The translations under genes and the position numbers were made by a program. From positions 1 to 41,652 of the forward strand of contig CAMMAZ010000018.1 in assembly GCA_946493765.1 (NCBI GenBank): DNA of 41,652 bases, written 5' to 3'. This DNA comes from an uncultured Clostridia bacterium (GTDB taxonomy: Bacteria > Bacillota > Clostridia > Oscillospirales > Acutalibacteraceae). Each line of letters begins with the position of its first letter. Position 1 is the first letter of the stretch. A model generated the notes under the pieces. That model made no database searches, had not been told where the DNA came from, and was given only the letters and a program-made list of their open reading frames with translations. Below, piece by piece: positions 39,117 through 41,652 of this stretch.

Positions 39117-39362
39117 TTATCTTCCGAATGCAGGATGGCCGAGCAGTTCGTCCGTCGTGACATGCAGCACCTGCGCTAATACTTTAATATCATAATCGGT
39201 GACGACCTCCATGCCGTGTTCAACCCGCATGATTGTTTTTTCATCTGTGTGAATATCAAACGCTTCCAATGCGTTCGCTAACTGTGCCTGTGTCATTTTC
39301 GCACGCAATCGCGCTTGCCGGATATATTTTCCGGCTACATTCATTGTTTTTTTCTTTTCCAA
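39117..39362 (-). CDS. Small XRE-family regulator (81 aa)
   Basis: A single Cro/C1 HTH domain: NVAGKYIRQARLRAKMTQAQLANALEAFDIHTDEKTIMRVEHGMEVVTDYDIKVLAQVLHVTTDELLG. The NVAGKYIRQAR start and the VTDYDIKVLAQVLHVTTDELL end align with the paralogous regulators at 37373, 39748 and 40073. It overlaps the upstream regulator gene by 22 bp, so the two are translated from one message. Target unknown; autoregulation is likely. Confidence 0.88.
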   Translation of the reverse strand: MEKKKTMNVAGKYIRQARLRAKMTQAQLANALEAFDIHTDEKTIMRVEHGMEVVTDYDIKVLAQVLHVTTDELLGHPAFGR

Positions 39363-39628
39363 TCTGCATTTCCTTTCCTTTTATCCGCCTGTTCGCGGAG
39401 AACCTCCCCGGAAAACAAATCGCTGTCAAAAAATTCTGCGATTGAAACATCAAGCGCTTTACAGATTTTTAAAAGCGATGTGAATTTAAAACTCTGATGC
39501 CTGCCGTTTAAAATTGCCGCAAACGTTTGATCGCTAACGCCGGATAAACGCTTTAGCATCGAAAGCGAAAGGTGTTTTTGACCGCAAAGTTCTAAAATTC
39601 GACAAACCAATGCATCGTTTTTATTCAT
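39341..39628 (-). CDS. Small XRE-family regulator (95 aa)
   Basis: A Cro/C1-type HTH protein: LELCGQKHLSLSMLKRLSGVSDQTFAAILNGRHQSFKFTSLLKICKALDVSIAEFFDSDLF, then a basic tail (ADKRKGNADWKRKKQ). The 'LSGVSDQTFAAILNG' helix pattern is that of one-domain repressors in phage-like and toxin-antitoxin settings. First gene of a two-gene unit with 39117. Divergent from the regulator at 39748, with a palindrome (39662-39680) in the shared control region. Confidence 0.88.
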   Translation of the reverse strand: MNKNDALVCRILELCGQKHLSLSMLKRLSGVSDQTFAAILNGRHQSFKFTSLLKICKALDVSIAEFFDSDLFSGEVLREQADKRKGNADWKRKKQ

Positions 39629-39661
39629 TTTACATCCTCTGTTTTACAAATAATTCTAGAT

Positions 39662-39719
39662 TGACATCTAGTGAATGTCATATTTCTGAAATTATAACAT
39701 AGAATAAAAGCAATGACAA
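39662..39719 (-). promoter_or_regulatory. Promoter and palindromic operator of the XRE pair
   Basis: On the minus strand TTGTCA (39719-39714), a 17-bp spacer, TATAAT (39696-39691). Just downstream lies TGACAT-N7-ATGTCA (39662-39680), placed over the early transcribed region; a further ATGTCA is at 39727 before the divergent gene. Likely an autoregulatory operator. Confidence 0.65.
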
Positions 39720-39747
39720 GCACTAAATGTCAAATAGGAGGCGGATG

Positions 39748-39993
39748 ATGTTTAAAAATAAGGCCAAAGACGGCAAACTGAATCTTTCCGGCAAAAATAT
39801 CGCAATCTACCGGCAACAGATGAAAGAGAAAACCTCACAGCGCAGACTTGCGGAACTTTTGCAGCTGGAAGGGATTGATCTTGACAAAAATGCAGTTCAG
39901 AAAATTGAAAGCGGAACACGTTTTGTCACGGATATTGAGCTGAAGGCGTTTGCCAAAATTTTTGAAACAACAACAGACGCCTTGCTCGTGTGA
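39748..39993 (+). CDS. Small XRE-family regulator (81 aa), DGKLNLSG paralogue
   Basis: A single HTH domain with the shared N-terminus KDGKLNLSGKNIAIYRQQ and core DKNAVQKIESGTRFVTDIELKAFAKIFETTTDALL. About half of the residues match the regulators at 40073 and the first domain of 37373, so they arose by duplication. The second of two adjacent ATGs is best placed (AGGAGG 6 nt upstream). Followed after 79 bp by its paralogue on the same strand. DNA target unknown. Confidence 0.88.
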   Translation: MFKNKAKDGKLNLSGKNIAIYRQQMKEKTSQRRLAELLQLEGIDLDKNAVQKIESGTRFVTDIELKAFAKIFETTTDALLV

Positions 39994-40072
39994 TAATGCA
40001 GGCAAGGCGGACGCGCCGGGGCATGATTTTGCAGGTTTACGCTGAAAAATGCAACCGGGAAGGGGAAGACTG

Positions 40073-40324
40073 ATGTATAAAAACAAAAACGAAGACGGAA
40101 CGCTAAATGTTTCCGGGAAAAAGATCGCAACACTCCGAAAACAAATCGAACCCAAGATTTCTCAACACCAATTTGCCGTGAAACTGCAAAATGCGGGACT
40201 GGATGTCGATAAAAATGCTGTGCAAAAGATGGAATGCGGCCGCCGGTTCATCACCGACATCGAATTGAAAACGATCACGCGTGTGTTGCATGTTTCAGCA
40301 GACGAACTGTTGGAAGACGACTGA
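40073..40324 (+). CDS. Small XRE-family regulator (83 aa), DGTLNVSG paralogue
   Basis: Paralogue of the preceding gene: NEDGTLNVSGKKIATLRKQIEPKISQHQFAVKLQNAGLDVDKNAVQKMECGRRFITDIELKTITRVLHVSADELL. Only the HTH domain is present. AAGGGG lies 8 nt before the ATG; a longer frame begins at 40049 without an SD. It ends at a strong terminator shared with the convergent dehydrogenase. The two tandem copies could be repressors for different duplicated operators. Confidence 0.88.
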   Translation: MYKNKNEDGTLNVSGKKIATLRKQIEPKISQHQFAVKLQNAGLDVDKNAVQKMECGRRFITDIELKTITRVLHVSADELLEDD

Positions 40325-40330
40325 AAAAAG

Positions 40331-40374
40331 AAAGACCGGCGGCGCTGTTTGAAAACGGCGCCGCCGGTCTTTTC
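40331..40374. terminator. Bidirectional terminator at the end of the XRE cluster
   Basis: AAAGACCGGCGGCGC / GCGCCGCCGGTCTTT 15-bp stem (40331-40345 with 40358-40372), with T or A runs on both flanks. Confidence 0.9.
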
Positions 40375-40377
40375 ATT

Positions 40378-41463
40378 TTAAGCAAAATAAACCGCTTTTC
40401 CGGTTTCATTGGACTGATAGATCGCCTCTAAAATTTCCGTGACAACGCACGCCTGTTCCGGTTTAACCACCAGTTCTTTGCCGTCGATGACTGCGTCATA
40501 AAACGTTTTGCATTCCAACTGTGCGGGAGACATCTCGCCAGACGCATCGTAAAAATCAACGCCGGCGCCCGACATGGCGGGCAGCACCGTCTGCAAAACG
40601 CCCATATCGCATTTGTTGATGCGCAGGCCGTCTTTCATATCTGCGCCTGCTTTTGTCCCGCAAAGGGTGGTCTTTGCTTCGCCGGTTTCCAGTGTGTTGA
40701 GCGCCCAGCTGGATTCCAGCATGATCGCCGCACCGTCTTCCATGACGATATAGCCGAACGCCGAATCCTCAACGGTGAAAGTTTCCGGATCCCAGTCGCC
40801 CCAGGCGTTGCCGGTGTTGGTCTGTTTGCCGAGTTTCTTAAACGCCGAACCCAAAACGGCTTTTGGTTTGTAGTTATCCATCATCCACAGCGTCAGATCC
40901 AGCGCATGGGTGCCGATATCGATCAGCGAGCCGCCGCCCTGTTCATATTCATTGCAGAAAACGCCCCAGGTCGGCACCGCCCGCCGGCGGATCGCATGCG
41001 CTTTTGCAAAATAAATTTCGCCTAAGTCCCCGCGGTCGGTCAGCGCTTTTAAGTATCTGGAATCCTTGCGGTAACGATTTTGATAACCGATCGTCAACAG
41101 CTTTCCGGTTTCTTTGGCTGCTTTGACCATCTCCCGCGCGTCCGCTGCGGTTTTGGCCATCGGTTTTTCGCAGATTACATGCTTGCCCGCATGCAGCGCG
41201 TCCACCGTGCAGGGGGCGTGCATGCGGTTGGGGGTGCACACGTGAATGGTGTCGATGCTTTCATCCTTTAACATTTCCTTGTAATCTTCATAGACCTTTG
41301 CATCTTTTGTGCCGTATTCTTCGGCAGCCTTTTGCGCGCGTTCGATGATAATATCGCAGAATGCGACAACCTCCACCCGTTCTTCATTTTTCAGCGACGG
41401 CAGGTGCTTGCCGTTTGCAATGCCGCCGCATCCGATGATACCGACTTTTACCTTCTTATCCAT
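40378..41463 (-). CDS. Gfo/Idh/MocA family oxidoreductase (third)
   Basis: A 361-residue dehydrogenase of the sugar/cyclitol superfamily. It begins MDKKVKVGIIGCGGIANGKHLPSL, has the E-K-P catalytic triplet in HVICEKPMAKT, and GGGSLIDIGTHALDLTLWMM with the Asp/His pair. It is closer to the gene at 21059 (shared VEVVAxCDIxIxRAQ and RRRxxP segments) than to the one at 23157. The ATG at 41463 follows GGGAGG by 10 nt; a longer frame upstream crosses the promoter region. It stands alone with no carbohydrate neighbours inside the window, so its substrate is unknown. Confidence 0.92.
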   Translation of the reverse strand: MDKKVKVGIIGCGGIANGKHLPSLKNEERVEVVAFCDIIIERAQKAAEEYGTKDAKVYEDYKEMLKDESIDTIHVCTPNRMHAPCTVDALHAGKHVICEKPMAKTAADAREMVKAAKETGKLLTIGYQNRYRKDSRYLKALTDRGDLGEIYFAKAHAIRRRAVPTWGVFCNEYEQGGGSLIDIGTHALDLTLWMMDNYKPKAVLGSAFKKLGKQTNTGNAWGDWDPETFTVEDSAFGYIVMEDGAAIMLESSWALNTLETGEAKTTLCGTKAGADMKDGLRINKCDMGVLQTVLPAMSGAGVDFYDASGEMSPAQLECKTFYDAVIDGKELVVKPEQACVVTEILEAIYQSNETGKAVYFA

Positions 41464-41652
41464 TTTGAAAAACCTCCCTTTTTGTTTTTCGTTTTTATGG
41501 TTATTATACAGGTCGTGTTTTTTGAATTCTATCAATTTTTTGCGCAGAATTAACAAATATTTTGCATAGATAAGGCAAAACAAATTGCGATTATTCATAA
41601 AATTGTAGGTTTGTCAATGATGTGTTACAGAATTAGAAAACTTCACCGCAAG

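Overview
The window looks like a chromosomal segment of a strictly anaerobic, mid-GC Firmicute of class Clostridia, probably Oscillospiraceae/Ruminococcaceae-like. This rests on the gene set: an HydABC-type electron-bifurcating [FeFe]-hydrogenase operon, ECF S-components for thiamine and queuosine precursors, dimeric glycyl-tRNA synthetase, iron alcohol dehydrogenase, a DUF4143 ATPase and DNRLRE/RHS surface proteins. Near-consensus sigma-A promoters (TTGACA-N17-TATAAT) with strong Shine-Dalgarno sites agree. No 16S or other phylogenetic marker is present, so the lineage is an inference from gene content.

Left part (1-7650): a broken XRE regulator at the edge; a 21-residue orphan small ORF with its own promoter and terminator; an alcohol dehydrogenase; a membrane protein of unknown function; an orphan CsoR-type copper regulator convergent with a very cysteine-rich (17 Cys in 73 aa) metallothionein-like gene; a QueT transporter behind a candidate preQ1 riboswitch; a CNNM/CorC-type metal transporter preceded by an overlapping leader ORF that begins with acidic residues and prolines; a small membrane protein; and acpS.

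Toxin-like region (7650-16140): a secreted 2119-residue RHS/YD-repeat protein whose variable C-terminus carries a zincin metallopeptidase motif (HEIGHAIGLAD). It is followed by two paralogous threonine-linker lipoproteins and the decayed tail of a third. The RHS gene and the second lipoprotein share the same promoter layout, including a 14-bp element at an identical distance. I infer a polymorphic toxin with surface-anchored candidate immunity proteins. This is the best candidate here for an undescribed system.

Middle (16120-27250): a MATE exporter, thiT behind a TPP riboswitch, and glyS. Then comes an AraC-regulated operon of two Gfo/Idh/MocA dehydrogenases, a TIM-barrel isomerase and ThuA, which resembles 3-keto-glycoside metabolism. 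A class I aminotransferase and a YoaK family membrane protein follow.

Hydrogenase operon (27484-35746): ten tightly packed genes. hydC, hydB and hydA encode the NAD/ferredoxin-linked bifurcating hydrogenase. Between hydC and hydB lie a regulatory-looking [FeFe]-hydrogenase paralogue lacking the proton-transfer cysteine, two DRTGG proteins, two stand-alone GHKL ATPases, a PHP phosphoesterase and a [2Fe-2S] protein. A Rex-like operator lies upstream. Downstream, an AAA/DUF4143 ATPase gene is bracketed by an 86-bp repeat of the hydA 3' end.

Right end (37373-41652): a cluster of six small XRE/Cro-type regulators, four of them related, including one with two HTH domains around a cysteine cluster. 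A REP/MITE-like element lies among them, and a third Gfo/Idh/MocA dehydrogenase closes the window.
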